Assembly (NCBI RefSeq): GCF_026745355.1
Contig: NC_079205.1
Span: 46,307,558 to 46,371,557, forward strand
Source of the DNA: Beta vulgaris subsp. vulgaris
Taxonomy: Eukaryota; Streptophyta; Magnoliopsida; Caryophyllales; Amaranthaceae
Length of the DNA stretch: 64,000 nucleotides
Direction: 5' to 3'
Positions 1 through 12,689 of this stretch are shown in pieces. Numbering within the stretch: position 1 is the first letter of the stretch; each line of letters starts with the position of its first letter. The notes below the pieces were generated by a model that was not told the DNA's origin, ran no database searches, and saw only the letters and a list, made by a program, of their open reading frames with translations. Position numbers and translations under genes: made by a program.

Positions 1-11
1 ATTGGGCTGAA

Positions 12-1365
12 ATGGGTCTTAGAAACAAGCTGGATGAGCATGGAACAGTCATAAGGAACAAAGCCAGACTCGTAGCAAAAGGGTACAATCAACAAGAAGG
101 TATTGATTTCGATGAAACCTTTGCTCCTGTAGCTAGAATAGAAGCAATAAGAATTTTGATTGCCTTTGCTGCATTCATGGGTTTTAGGTTGTACCAAATG
201 GACGTCAAATGTGCCTTTTTAAATGGGTATTTAATAGAAGACGTCTATGTGGAACAATCCTGGATTCGAAAACCCTGATCTCCTAACCATGTCTATAAGC
301 TGGATAAAGCTCTTTATGGGCTGAAGCAAGCTCTTAGATCATGGTATGAAAGACTCTCAAAATTCTTACTCTCATAGAACCCTGTTCCTTAGATCTAAAG
401 GAACAGACATTCTAGTAGTTCAGATTTATGTGGATGATATAATATTTGGAGCCACTAACGAATCTCTTTGTAAGGAATTTGCTGAGTTAATGCATAGTGA
501 ATTTGAAATGAGCATGATGGGAGAATTAAACTTCTTTCTCGGCTTGCAAATCAAGCAAACTGAAAGAGGAACAATGATCCATCAGCAAAAATATGTGAAG
601 GAGTTACTGAAAAAATATGGGTTGGATCAAGCAAAAACAACCATACTCCAATAGGAACAGGAACAAGGTTAGATGAGGATCCAAGTGGTAAGTCTATAGA
701 TCAGAAACTCTACAGAGGTATGATTGGATCCTTACTTTATTTAACTGCTAGTAGCCTGATATTTCCTTTAGTGTTGGTTTATGTGCAGATTCCAATCAAA
801 TCCTAAGGAATCCACTTGACAGCATCAAAAGGATCCTAGATATTTGAAAGGAAGTGATGATCTTTGTTTATTCTATCCTCGAAGTGACATCTTTGATCTA
901 GTTAGCTACTCTGATGCTGACTATGCTGGAGACTTGGTGAATCGTAAAAGCACTTTAGGTATTGCCCAGTTTCTAGGATCAAGCTTTGTTTCGTGGAGCT
1001 CAAAGGAGCAAAACACTATTGCTCTTTCAATAGCCGAAGCTGAGTATGTGGCAGCTGCTGTATGTTGTTCTCAGATATTATGGATCAAACAATAGGTACG
1101 CGACTTTGGCATAAAATTTAAGTGTGTTCCTATACTCTGTGATAATACTAGTGCTATATGCATTTCCAAGGATCCAGTTCATCACTCTGTGGTCAAGCAT
1201 ATTCACATTCGTCATCATTTCTTAAAAGACAATGTAGAAAAAGGGTTAGTCAAAGTTGATTTTTGTCCCGCTTCAAATCAAATAGCTGACATATTGACTA
1301 AACCTCTTTCTAGGGACAGGATTGAAAAGATACGTTTGGAACGAGGTATGATTAGAATTGTTTGA
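12..1365 (+). pseudogene. pol: copia pol, reverse transcriptase and RNase H (broken)
   Basis: The end of the copia polyprotein: RT copies the genomic RNA into cDNA and RNase H removes the RNA strand. Visible are the RT N-terminal block ([14 protein letters not shown], then FAPVARIEA and [11 protein letters not shown]), the catalytic YVDD box (YVDDIIFG, about 424-450), the RNase H block (YSDADYAGD, about 905-935) and the C-terminal ADILTKPL near 1285-1310. The frame shifts around 255-345 and 655-843, and an in-frame TAG follows WIKQ at 1093-1095, so no full polyprotein can be made. Stops after IRIV at about 1365. Order and motifs place it firmly in Ty1/copia. Confidence 0.9.
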
Positions 1366-1920
1366 ATGTGCCAATGATATTAATTCCCTAAGAGTCAATT
1401 CTTACTAAGTGTGCGCTGCAACTTTCATGAATAATATTAATACACCTAAGGTCAAGTATAAGGACTCACATTTGTCTTTGAATATTACCCTTAGTGTCCT
1501 CGCATATAATTTGGTACGTAAGTAGTTTGTACAATTTGGAAAAATTTTAATATATGCAAGAGTAATTTTGTTTCTTTTTCTATTTTTTCCTTTCTTATTT
1601 TTTCCTCCAAAATTCTTTGATTATCTTTTCTATCTATCTCTCCTAAATTCCGTACATAAATGCGTTAACATGTATTATAGCCAAAATTGCAAATTCAGTT
1701 AATCTAAGTTAAAAGGAGAAAAATTCATTAAATACTACCAAAACCCCGTAAACCGTTTCAATGGACCTACACCTTTTATTTACTTTCACACGGCTTCATC
1801 ATTACTTTTAAACCCCAACCCATCACATCACTGACCCCTCACAACTCTTTACTCTCACATCAATTCATCTCTCTACTCTCTCATCTCTCATCTTCAACCT
1901 CTCTCCAAAACCTTTTCACC

Positions 1921-3291
1921 ATGTCTTCTCACAGCAAAAATTCCGATGACCAAGAAAACTTTCCAATGGAGAAAACACCATCACTTGAAGACATTAGCGT
2001 TCAAGAATCATCAAAAACAAAAGAAGATTCAACTGGGTCAAAAGCCGAATCCTCTACCCCTGTTTCTCTCTCTCCAAAACATGAAAAAGGAGAATGTGAA
2101 GTGGAAAGCGAACAAGAACAAGAAATTCATGTTCCAACAAAGAGGGGTAAGAAATCAAAATCATCTCAATTTCTTGTGGGTTTTTGTATAGATATTGCAT
2201 GGTGCAACAAATCAAAATGGACGGAAGTATTGAATATTTTAAGGTTTCAAAATGGATGAAAGTTGTTAGTTTGGATGATGGATTATATGAAAAAGAAATG
2301 CGTTATTTCTGTTCTAGTTTTAATAGGTGTCTGTGTGAGTGTCGTAAATGGAAGTGTTGTCACCATCACTGAGAAAAAGTCGAGCGAGTGGTTTGAAGTT
2401 CCAATTGAGGGTTACAAAGATTATGTTAAGGGTAGGGCAAAACTGAACCTTAATGGAGTCTCTAGCGACAAAGTTCTTGCTTTCTTTAATGGAAATCCCA
2501 ATGCATTGTCCCTTGATAAAAAAGAACTTCCCCCCTTCCATAAACTATTATTTCAATTTGTGTGGCGTTTTGTCTTACCCCGCTCTTCTAAAAGAACACA
2601 GGCTAGTTTAATGGACCTCTCCATCATGTACTGCCTTGCCAAGAACATCAAAATCAACCTCCCTTCTTTACTAATTTATTATCTATCACATTGCATTTCT
2701 CATAATACAAAAGTTTGCTATGGTAATCTTCTCTCCATCATCTTCAAAAATTGCAAAGTAAAACTTCCTACCAGTCCCTCCTTCTGTCTTGAACCTGAAA
2801 ATTACTTAACCAAGGATACCTTGTCAAGACTCAGTTTCAGGTTGGTTAATGGGAAGCTGGATTTTGAGAGGGAGGAGACATCTGTTAAGGTGGAGGTGGG
2901 GGTTAAGAGAAAACTGGGTGCAGAGGGAGAACCTGTTGGGTCTGTGAGGAAGAGTCAGCGAATTGTTAGGTCCAAGTCTCTGAAGGAGCAGGATCAAGGT
3001 GAAGCTGTTTATTCACCTGGACTCGGATCCAATTCCTTCCACAGCTGTTGATTTCCGTCTGCTGTCTACCACTGGACTTTACAGAATGCTTCGGGAAATT
3101 CAAGACTATCTGACTCTCCTGCACTCTAGGATCAATGTCATTGAGGCCACTGTCTCCACTTTGGATTCCCAACAGTTGCAACAACTGGTGGCTATCAAAC
3201 AAGCTGATATGGGGATCAGGAACAAAGTAGATGGTGTCATCTCCAAAATTGATTATGTGGTCACTACCCTCTTCAAACGCCCCAAGCCCTA
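1921..3291 (+). pseudogene. Sirevirus extra ORF downstream of pol ('env-like'), broken
   Basis: An ORF of unknown function located after pol, the position of the so-called env-like gene of Sireviruses. The N-terminal part (from 1921) is a low-complexity acidic, Ser/Glu/Lys-rich stretch. The middle (about 2380-2850) matches in pattern the plant 'putative plant transposon protein' domain (LPPFHKLLFQFVWRFVLPR). The C-terminal segment (2999-3291) looks like a coiled coil. Breaks near 2170-2265 and 2990-3050 split it into three frames. The same architecture recurs on the minus strand at 24255-26077. I see no signal peptide or convincing membrane segment, so an envelope role is not supported by this sequence. 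Confidence 0.7.
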
Positions 3292-3810
3292 ATTTCTCTT
3301 TTTCAACTATGCATAATTGGACAAGTTTTTGTGGCTGTAATATTTTGTAAACAATCTCTCTTTTTTTTTTTGCTTTCTCTTTATGTGTCCTTTTGAGACA
3401 CATGAAGTACTTTAATATCTACTATTTTCTCTATACTCTTGTGTTCTGCATATTGCTCATTGCCTGCTGTCCATCTTGTTACTTTCTTCTTTCGTATGTT
3501 TAGTGTGCTAGGATGGCTAATATTATAAGATATCTGTTTGATCTACTTGCTTGCTGCCTAGACTGTTGACTCTCTAGTGCTGCAGGTTTATAACCTTAGT
3601 TTTGATAATGACAAAACGGGGAAGAGATGTTATTGGTAGAGTCAAATTTTTTTTATCATCTTAGTTCTTATGCATGTTCTGCTTATTCCTGTTCCTAGTA
3701 GATCCTGTTCCCAGTCCTAGTTGAGTCTAGTTACTTAGGTTGTGTGTTTTTCTGTTTTTCTTTCCTTATGATAAAAATGAAAAAAAATTTACCAATTATT
3801 TGCCATCATC

Positions 3811-3825
3811 AAAAAGGGGGAATAT
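3811..3825 (+). other. Polypurine tract of Sirevirus 1
   Basis: aaaaagggggaatat directly before the LTR start (TGTTG), the expected plus-strand primer site. The same tract, inverted, stands next to the LTR of Sirevirus 2 at 23600-23616. Confidence 0.8.
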
Positions 3826-4946
3826 TGTTGTATTTACTATTTTGATGATGACAAATGTTTATCTTTATTTAACTTAGTTTCTTTTAGTTTGTTTTTATTA
3901 GATTTATTTATTTTATCTTATAATTTAGGTTTATTATTTTATCTTAGATTTATCTCACAAATAACGTGTTTAATAACTTATGGAGAATTGATCAGGAGTT
4001 TAATTAAAAATTAAGTTATTTAACTTATTTGTGTTATTGACTAATACTTTATATTATGGACTTTAATTTGTGAAAATATTAGAAACCATAATATTCTTGG
4101 AAGTTAGTATATGCGCAGGAGATGAAAAAGAAAATTGATGTGAAGCTTTGTGAGGCGCTAACTTCCAGCACCTAAAGAGGAGGGCTGTTGAAGTAGTTCC
4201 TAGATTTTAGGAACTACAACAACCCATAACAGCTTACCTATCTCTAAGGCGTGCGGTGATGGCTGAAAATGTGGAACCAATTCAAGACAACTTCAAACGG
4301 ATTTCTAACGGCTACAAAGTGGATGAGTAAGGCTGAATTTTAGCTCCCACTATGTACGTGGAGAAGATCATGGGGCTATCTATTTTCTACATATAGTTGT
4401 GTTGTAACGAACGAAATTATTACGCTTTCAGTTATTCTTGTAATATCATTAAAAGAAAGTGTATTCGGTTTCTACTCTTCTTTCACTATTATTCATTGTA
4501 CTAGAGATTGGGCTGTGTGAAACAAAATTTGTAATCATTTCGAGAGAAAAGAGAAAGAGAAAGAGAAAGAGAAAGAGAAGACAGAAAGAAGAAGACTTCT
4601 AGTGAAGTCAAGAGAGAAAGTCACTTGTTCAGGGGAAACAAGGTGACAGGGAACAAGTTCCTAGAGGAACAGAGAAGGTCCTATATTAGGTTGTACAAAA
4701 GAGAGTCTTTTTCCCTAGTATATTAAAGAGAATTGAGTCAAAATCCCTCGTGGTCAAGGTTTTTCTTCCTATTGGACCTAGGAAGTTTTCCTTGTAAAAG
4801 TTCCCGTGTTCCTATTTCTTTTAAGTTTATGTACTTATCTCTTTCTTAAGTAAAGATTCTTTTATTTCCGCAAAAAGATCAAAAATCTCCCCAACTACAA
4901 TTCACCCCCCTCTTATAGTTGATCTAGTGTTTGTACTAGACTAACA
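3826..4946 (+). repeat. 3' LTR of Sirevirus 1 (1121 bp)
   Basis: Begins TGTTGTATTTAC right after the polypurine tract and ends ...TAGACTAACA. Contains a short (GAGAAA)n run near 4545-4580. The partner 5' LTR is outside the window, so age and target-site duplication cannot be read. Confidence 0.8.
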
Positions 4947-5782
4947 ACTTTCACTATGTAGCATGTATAAAAAAAGGAGGAAGTATTTTCGAAATTTTCA
5001 CCTATAATTATCGGAAATCTTTTCATTTAATACATAAATGTATTAAAAAGAAGTATAATTACAATCCTGATGGATATTGTCCTTAATTTATGACAATTAT
5101 CACCCTTAACTATATTTGAAATGTTTAATTAAATTTATTACTAATTTATTTGATTTGAATTCATTTTGTCAAAATATTTTAGCATCATAATGGAAATTCG
5201 AAGTTTTAAACATCATTTACCCTATATACAAAACAAATGATCAAATTTATACAAATACCATGTAATTAGTTGCTTACAATATATAATATAGATCATCAAT
5301 CAATCGAGCAACATATAAATAACTTAATTTAGGGGTAATTAAAATGTCAAGACATTTCCTTAGCATGACAGAACCTTGCCTTAAAAGTGAGTATAGTTAG
5401 TGCCTAACTTAGTATTCAGGATATACACTCCCTGTTGTATTTCAATCTATGTGCCAAGGAAAATATGCGAAAAGAACTACACTACAAGAACTATAGTTTC
5501 TAATTCGTAAATCATAATAATGTATTAGTAGTGTACTAAACCGCTTTTACATGAGAAGATAATATCAGAGAAATTTCCCATTTTATGTTAAAATATATTG
5601 CTATATATATTTATATCTATAAATATCGTTCTATAAAGAACTTGTATATTAAATATAGAATCTTGATATTTAATATTATGCCAAATATATCTATATCATA
5701 AGATATAGAGGAGGATAACAATGTGTTTTCACTTATTCTCATTACTTCCACATATATATTAAGATACTTCGGCCTTATGTAA
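4947..5782. other. No gene seen: AT-rich spacer
   Basis: Between the LTR and the small Helitron I find only AT-rich sequence with scattered stop codons in all frames and no recognisable terminal repeats. Confidence 0.6.
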
Positions 5783-6332
5783 CTAGTTGCATATGCACGC
5801 GATGCGTGCGTCGACAATCTTATGTAGTTATATACAAATAGACATGTTTTTTTTATCTAAATTTTTTTGATAGTGATGTAAATTATTGAGGTTCTTTTGT
5901 AGATGTTATTATCTTTTCAAATTAAAGGTGAATGATTTTTGTCTGTTCAATACCGTCACTGTAAAATTTGGTCGATGATTTAATAATTTTCTTTTCAACA
6001 ACTTTAGTATAGTTCTTTAACAATTATAGATCTTAAAAATCATATTGTTTAAACTTTGTAAATATGAAATATTACGTTATCACGATATGTTGCTAAATTT
6101 TTTTAATTGAAGATTCTAATTGATTTCGTGAATTAATTATGTCAATATAGTTTGTCAAGCTATTAATGGTATTGCATATTCCATTTTTGACCTACTTATA
6201 TGCCAAGTTTCATTGATTCTCATTTTTCTATTTTTTAATAAAAAGACAAATATTATTTTAAATTATTAAAGGGTATTTTAATTACTTCAAAAGAGGACAC
6301 CACACCTCCACCCTTAGCGCATATAATAGAGA
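5783..6332 (-). mobile_element. Non-autonomous Helitron, 550 bp, both ends visible
   Basis: Read on the minus strand, the element starts TCTCTATTATATGCGC (plant Helitron 5' end pattern TCTCTAYTA) and ends in CTAG, preceded about 8 nt upstream by a perfect 6 bp stem, 3 nt loop hairpin (GCACGC-gat-GCGTGC on +, 5795-5809). The flanking bases are A on the 5' side and T on the 3' side, the usual A^T insertion site with no target duplication. No ORF inside. Confidence 0.8.
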
Positions 6333-7732
6333 TAATTAATTTTCTAAGTTAAATATTTTCTTAAATATCTATATTTTATTTTAAGAGTTAGCATTGTGAT
6401 GGGAAAATTTTGAGCCACAAACTCACACGTGTTAGTTTTCGTTCTAGCTGCTCGTGTTTGACTACTACTGTAAGATATATATTATCTTATTCTCAATGTT
6501 CATAAATCATTTTTAACACAACGTATAATCTCCAGTTTGACTAAAAAGATTTTTTAAAAATCTTATATTTCATAAATATTGTGAATTAATTTTTTAGCCT
6601 ACCAACATCTCATATCATATTTTCCTATAGTTTCTCCAAAATTAGAAAAAGGTTTGATCAAGAGAAAAATTAAAGGTGCCCAAAAATTTATTGACGTTAG
6701 TGATCAGGATAAATCTATCAAAGTTAACTTGAAATATATAGAAGTTTTCCTTATATTAATTAAATGAGTAATCAAAAATTATTCTTGAATTACATTAGTT
6801 AATTACACATTTGTGATAACCATCATACTTAATTGCCTACATATATAAAGACTGATATATTATTTAAAGTTTCAATGGCTAAAAAGTAAAATAAAGTGCG
6901 AACATTTTTACCCAATACAACTAGTAAATCCATCTCCAATAAATTAAATATGGACTATATGCCATCGTACATGTCATGGGTGGCTGGAAAGTTGCTCCAG
7001 CGAGTAAAACTTTAAAGAACAAATTAAACTCTATCAATCGAAGCTTTTTATTAATTATTCTAAAATTGAGGTGTTGAATACTCATTCATAAATTTCTAGA
7101 TTAGTATTGGATAGGGAAAAATATGTTAGGTTAGTGTTCTCTCGGTTTAATATCTCTATTTTGTTGTTAACAATTTATGTTTTCGACCTTTGACTTATTC
7201 TTGATTCATGTAAAGGTAAAATTGGGAAATAAGATTAAAAAAAATAACATGCCCACACACAACACTATCACTATTGCACGATTGATAAAGCTATGTTATT
7301 AAAAAAAAAAAAAAAGCAAATGTAAGGAAAAACATGTAACAAAACTAAAAAATTTAATCATAAATTATATGAGACATGACAAAGTATATCATATACAATA
7401 AGAATCGTAATTTCATCTTGGAGGTTGATGACCACTAATTAGCAATAATTTTTGTCTCACTAATTAGCAATAATTTTTGTCTAACACCCAACCAACAATG
7501 CTTATTACTCATCCCCTAAAAACTATCTCAAGTATATATGTTATTAACAACTTTGAAGAAAGCCATCCTTGAATTTTATTTTAGAAGATATTGTTGACAA
7601 TGAGTTCCTTTTCGTTTTGTTAGCGTTTAAGTCTTTTATATATGCAACATTATAAATTTTCATTTGTTAGCTCAAAACATTTTTAGAATATAATAATAAT
7701 ATATGTTATTAGATTTGTTTCTGGATTAAAGT
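6333..7732. other. No gene seen: AT-rich spacer
   Basis: AT-rich sequence without supported coding regions. The only structure is a direct duplication of a roughly 25 bp unit (actaattagcaataattttt) at about 7433-7482. Confidence 0.55.
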
Positions 7733-7763
7733 AATAAAAAAAGGAATTTTTAACTCCAATAAT

Positions 7764-8308
7764 TACTAGTAGAATAATTGCTTATTGCTGCGATTTTACC
7801 CATACGCAACAATATATCACGTAAAAAGAAAAGGTAAAATATTAAATAAAGATATTGCTACGGTTTCAACCTAAAACCGCAGCAATATGGTCTCAATAGG
7901 AAATTTTTTGAAAAAAGTTTACTATTTGACCAGACATATCACTGCGGTTCTTGACAAAACCGCAGCAATATATAAAAATGATATTAAAAAATAATATTTT
8001 AATATATTTCTGCGGTTCTTTATAAAAACCGCAGCAATATCATTAAAAAATATTTAAAAAAAATATATAAGACATGGCGTGTTAAGTAGGTTTTTTTTTT
8101 CACACTTATCTCACGCCTCTCTCATCCGCGCCTCTCTCACTCCTCTCATCCTCTCTCTCCTCAAATGCTCTCTCAAATATCACGCCTATCTCAGACGTTC
8201 TCTCTTTCCTCTCACCCTCTCACCTCGTCGGCATCGCGTCTCAGTGGCTCATCTCGAGATTCCACCACCGAACAACAAAGCATCGCAACGTCGTTTCAGT
8301 GGCTATAT
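7764..8308. other. Left arm of CACTA 1
   Basis: Holds the terminal repeat, three palindromic subterminal repeats and a CT-rich stretch (about 8095-8300) that reads like a 5' leader. The small ORF there has no recognisable domain and I do not call it a gene. Confidence 0.6.
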
Positions 8309-10068
8309 TGTAATACCCCGTATTTTTAGTATTTATTTAAATAAATAAATATGTATTTTATATTTATTATCTAAAATAAATATTTTAAGGAAAGGATATT
8401 TTATTGTATTTATTGGTTTTAAATTATTTTGGCGGGAATATGGCGCCAAAATTGGATTTGTTAAACTTTTGGTCTAAAATCCTAGTCAAAATTATTCAAA
8501 AAACAAAAAAAAAAAAAATATTTTTAGACCATTATTTTTGACGGGATTGTGAAGTAAATGGGGGAGTTTTGTTTTCCAAATTTATGATGAAGGTTACAAA
8601 TCTTGGTTTAATCTCCTAATTTATGGTGAAGGTTACAAACTCTTTAATTTTGAAAATTAAGTACTATCTATTCTACTCCTATAAATACCCACACCTTTAG
8701 CCATTTTTTCCACACAAAAACTTTGAAGAATCAATAATTTCTTACTTCAAAGTTCTTCTTTCTCTTCCTATGTATTCTAGTTTTATATTTCTTATTCAAG
8801 TTTCAATTTTCTTTTGTTTAAGAAAAATATTTTCATATTTCTTACTCAAAAATATTATGCTCATGATAGATCATTCATGTTTAAATTCATGATTAAGTTC
8901 ATGTGGTAGATTGCTTGTTGGTTGGCTATGAGAAAGCTCAAGTATAAGAATAAGTGAAGATACTAGTATTAGTTTGTGGAAGATCAAGGTACGTTATGTA
9001 GCTAGATCTTCTAAAATGTGGTTTATATGATAAAGTTGTTTATTGATTTTATTGTTTGGATTGGTTTAGAAATTTGATTTAAAATGGTTACAATGTTTTA
9101 TTATTCACGCTTGAAAGTGAAAGAATGAATGATTTTATCAATCATTTTTATATAGAAGTTTTGTTATCCTTTTTGGAAAATTATATTATTTTTACAAGGA
9201 AAGGTTGATTGGTTTTTATGAACTTTGAATGTTCAAAAAGTTGTTTATGAGGAAGGAGGTTTACTCATGACTTACAAGTCATATTATTATTATTTCCGCT
9301 TGATTAATATCAAGAGATTCAAAGTCCACTTGTTGGCAATTATAGTTACCCCTTGATATAGCTCCGTGATGGGATGACTAGCTTGGGGGGTGTGCACACT
9401 TAGCAAAATAGAAGGGGAGATAAGAAGAGGAATTGTTTTCAGGATTATTTTTAATCCAAGTTGTTTGGAAAGAGTTTATTCTTAAAAAGGTTATTCTTGA
9501 ATTACTATTCAAGTGTTTGGAAAGAGTTTGTTCTTAAAAGGTTGTTCTTGAATTATTATTCAAGTGTTTGGCAAGAGTTTGTTCTTAAAATATTATTCTT
9601 GAATTATTATTGAGTGTTTAAAAACAGTTTATTCTTAAAGAGTTATTCTTGAATTATTGGTGATGGAGTTTTCGAAATGAAAAATTGTTACGAACTAACA
9701 AATGTGTTACTTATCTAGTACATTTCGTACTCAGTTTTATACTGACGCGTATTTTCTTTTTCCTATTTGGCTTTGCCCTGTTTACCTTTTTGGTAAGCAG
9801 ATTTGCAGGTGAATTTTGGATGTGCATGGGAGCATACTAGGAAGGGGATCTTCACCTAGATTAGAGTGTTTCATTTATTTTGAGTATTGAGACAATATTT
9901 ACTTTTATTAATAAAGAAGTATTATTATTTTTGGTTAAAGTCTTCCGGTGCAAGTTATTTTGGTTAGTTAGTAGTTGGTTGCCGAAAGCGTGTTAGTCAC
10001 GTGGCGGTAATACTCCTAAATTACTCAAATATTATTTATTTAAAAGTGAGTAATTTGGGGGTGTTACA
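8309..10068 (+). repeat. 5' LTR of Ty3 chromovirus (1760 bp)
   Basis: TGTAATACCCCG...GGGTGTTACA. Contains a TATA-like box with downstream leader around 8680-8710 and an internal tandem repeat (9466-9660). Aligns along its whole length with 15692-17429. Differences are mostly single-base insertions or deletions. Confidence 0.9.
9466..9660 (+). repeat. About 51 bp tandem repeat inside the LTR, 4 copies
   Basis: Unit of about 51 bp built on gtttggaaagagtttrttct and cttgaattattattcaagt, repeated about four times with decay. The same array recurs in the 3' LTR at about 16825-17015. Confidence 0.75.
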
Positions 10069-10071
10069 AAG

Positions 10072-10080
10072 TGGTATCAG
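10072..10080 (+). other. Primer binding site of Ty3 element
   Basis: TGGTATCAG starts three bases after the 5' LTR end, complementary to the 3' end of initiator tRNA-Met, the common plant primer. Confidence 0.75.
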
Positions 10081-10245
10081 TTTTTCAGGTCTTGAAAAAA
10101 TAAAAGTTGAATATTAAAATTGATGGGTAGACATAGGATGGGTAGATAAGAGTTTCGCATTTGCATTCTAAATTGTTTTTGTTAAGCTTAATTATTTTCT
10201 TTTTGACGATTTATATAGATGCATCTTGCTAGTACCACAAAAAGG

Positions 10246-10246
<1 letters not shown>

Positions 10247-10308
<62 letters not shown>

Positions 10309-10312
10309 TTTA
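10247..10312. repeat. (TA)n microsatellite
   Basis: Nearly pure alternating TA within the leader between primer binding site and gag, with two short interruptions. Confidence 0.9.
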
Positions 10313-11052
10313 TTATTTTTTATTTGAAAGATGAAGGGTGTAGATATGTTGGGGTGACAAGCTCTGTCTAGGATTAGGAAGGCTCTCCCCGACGCTGTGG
10401 GTAGCTTCCTTACCTGGGAGCTATAATCACCTTGGCTATTCTATATCTTGAAATCAAGTACACTAAAATTTTTGAAATAAATATTTTAAGCCATAGTGGT
10501 GCACCTAGTACAAATCTTAAACTATATATATTTAGTTATCATATATTAGTATTACTTTTATGATGATGTACTTGTAATATTTATATTTTTTGCTTTATAT
10601 GATCGTTGTTGGAAGTTAAGGAAAAAGTTTATGTTATTCCCTATGTATGGGATAAGCAAGAAGTCATGCTGCATTGGCGAGCAAATAGTAGTACTATGTG
10701 TATTTTTTTACCTTTCGAAAATACTCAGGCCAGTCTGATTATATGGCCATTGATGAGTTGGAGAATGTTATTTAGACAGACTACGTACCAGAGTTTAAAG
10801 TTTTCAGATCGTAGACATATATAGTTTTGTTTTGGTCATGAAACTTTTGTCTTAAGAATATTTTGATATGCTCAAATATTCTAGTAGTTGTTATAAATAA
10901 GGCTTCATATTTGGCCTGATATATGAAATATGTGATTGCTATGTTTTGAACTAGTTATACCGGCATGGTTATTTATTAATTTTTTTGGTAGTTACACAAC
11001 TATCTATGAATGTTAGTTGAGATTTATCCTCAAACACCCTATATCTAGTAGA

Positions 11053-11900
11053 ATGGCAGAAAGAAGGAGAAGGAGTATAAGTTCTATGGTTAGAAGGCTA
11101 GCAAAGATAACTGAAAACATCACTAAGTGATAGCTAATCAACAACCAAGCAGAGTGAGACCGATAGTTTTGGTGAGGTCTTTAAGAGGGTAGCAGCTGTC
11201 AAACCTCGACTTACCATGGGAAAGAGACCCATCTAGTTTAGAAAACTGGATCTGAGAATTTGATAAGCTTTTTGATGTCATAGTGTGCCCTGAAAACCTT
11301 AGAGTTAATAATGTTGTTTATTATTTGAGAGATGAGGCAGACCTATTGTGGAAACAAAGGAAAGATGATCTTTTAGAGGATCCGAATTAGGTGGAACGAG
11401 TTTAAAGAACCCTGAGGACTAAGTTTTATCCGCGTACTTAAGGAAGCAAAAGGCTATGGAGTTCACCAATTTGAGGATAGGGACTATGTCTGTTAATGAG
11501 TATTATAGCAAATTTTGGAGTTAATGAGGTTTGCACCTGAGATAGTACCATCTGAGACTTTGAAGGCCCAAAGGTTTGAGCAAGGGTTAACCTTAACTCT
11601 CCAAAGTAAATTGGGAGGAGTAACTTTTGAGACTCTTGATGAAATTTAGGTAGAGCTGCTCACTTATATGGGATTAAAGGAAGGAAGATTGCCGAACTTC
11701 CTCTGGGGAAAAGAGGAAGTATAACAACAATGGGAACCAACAAATTGAGATAAGAAGCCTAAGCCTAATGGTGGATTTACAAACTGAAAAAGACAATAGG
11801 TATCCTAGTCGGAAGCCTAATGGGAACCAAGGAATGGGAAGAAAGTGAGGAACCTTTTTTCAGAAAAGTGATACTACCCTGGAAAAGATTGTCAAGGCAA
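11053..11900 (+). pseudogene. gag: Ty3 gag, capsid part (broken)
   Basis: Degraded capsid region of the Ty3 element. Pieces such as WERDPSS, LENW and YYLRDEADLLWKQRKDD are readable in one frame (about 11215-11375) and are typical of plant retrotransposon gag domains. Starts at the ATG at 11053 (MAERRRR) if that is the true start. Stops and shifts at about 11105, 11388, 11406 and later interrupt it. Confidence 0.7.
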
Positions 11901-11901
11901 C

Positions 11902-12352
11902 TTGGTGACATGCCATTATTGTCAGAAATTGGGGCACCGTGAGTATGAGTGCTTTAGAAAAGCTGGTGGAGAACCTGCAGTCAAACCTGACCCGAGTAGT
12001 AAGGCACCTCAGAATGATCAACAGAAGTTAGCTTCTTCCAATGCTGGTGTTAAACCAGGGATGGGAAATCAGTCTAAAGGCAGAGTTTTCGTCATGAACC
12101 GCCGTGAGGCTCAGAATGTTTCTGAGGTAGTAGTTGGAACCTTTTTCATTAATTCTCTTTCTGTCAAAGTGTTATTTGATTCAGGAGCATCTCATTCATT
12201 TATTTCTAGCACTTTAGTAGAAAAGCTCCAGTTAAGCAGTCCAGTGTCTATTTCATTAGAAATTGCATTGCCATCAGGGAAGATGTTTATTAGTACTAGG
12301 TTGCATAGTCAAGTACCTTTAGTGATAGTTGGGGTAACTTTCCATCCGACTT
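11902..12352 (+). pseudogene. Ty3 nucleocapsid zinc knuckle and aspartic protease
   Basis: One 150-residue open segment. Near its N-terminus is a CCHC zinc knuckle (CHYCQKLGHREYEC, C-X2-C-X4-H-X4-C) that binds the genomic RNA. Near residues 90-105 is the retropepsin active site DSGASHSF. It ends at a TAG at 12352-12354 and the downstream frame resumes at once, so the break may be a point mutation or a sequencing error. Confidence 0.85.
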
Positions 12353-12689
12353 AGTTGAGTTTGATTTGTGAGACCTCGATGTGGTTTTGGGGATGGATTG
12401 GTTGGGAAGATTCAAGGCTCAATATTGATTGTGAGGCCCAGAAGGTGTCCTTAGTCGGTCCTAAGAAAGAAAGGGTGACTTATAGGAAGCTTGGGAAGGA
12501 GAAGGGAATGAAGATAGTGTCTGCGATGAGAATTCAATCTTATGTGAAGAAGGGGTGTCGATTATTCTTATGTGGAGTTCAGAGGATTGAAAAGGAAAAT
12601 GAGAATAGGGAGATTCCAGTCGTATCTGAGTTTCCTGATGTGTTTCCTGAAGAGATACCGGGTGCCACCGGTTAGGGATCTTGAGTTCA

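Larger units (their letters stand above)
1..4946 (+). mobile_element. Sirevirus-type Ty1/copia retrotransposon 1, 3' part
   Basis: This is the 3' half of a copia LTR retrotransposon whose 5' half lies left of the window. In order it has reverse transcriptase and RNase H of pol, a roughly 1.4 kb extra ORF after pol, a long AT-rich spacer, a polypurine tract (aaaaaggggg) and a TG...CA LTR. An extra ORF downstream of pol is the hallmark of the Sirevirus lineage, as is the G-rich tract next to the 3' LTR. The LTR end carries the CAATTCACCCCCC-type string common in this group. Frames are broken in several places, so this copy is inactive. Confidence 0.88.

Noticed and set aside
1921..3291. Viral-type envelope glycoprotein
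   Set aside because: No signal peptide, membrane anchor or cleavage site seen; 'env-like' is only a positional label.
8079..8348. 89-residue frame in the CACTA 1 left arm
   Set aside because: CT-rich leader-like sequence; the frame crosses into the LTR start, so it is not a real gene.
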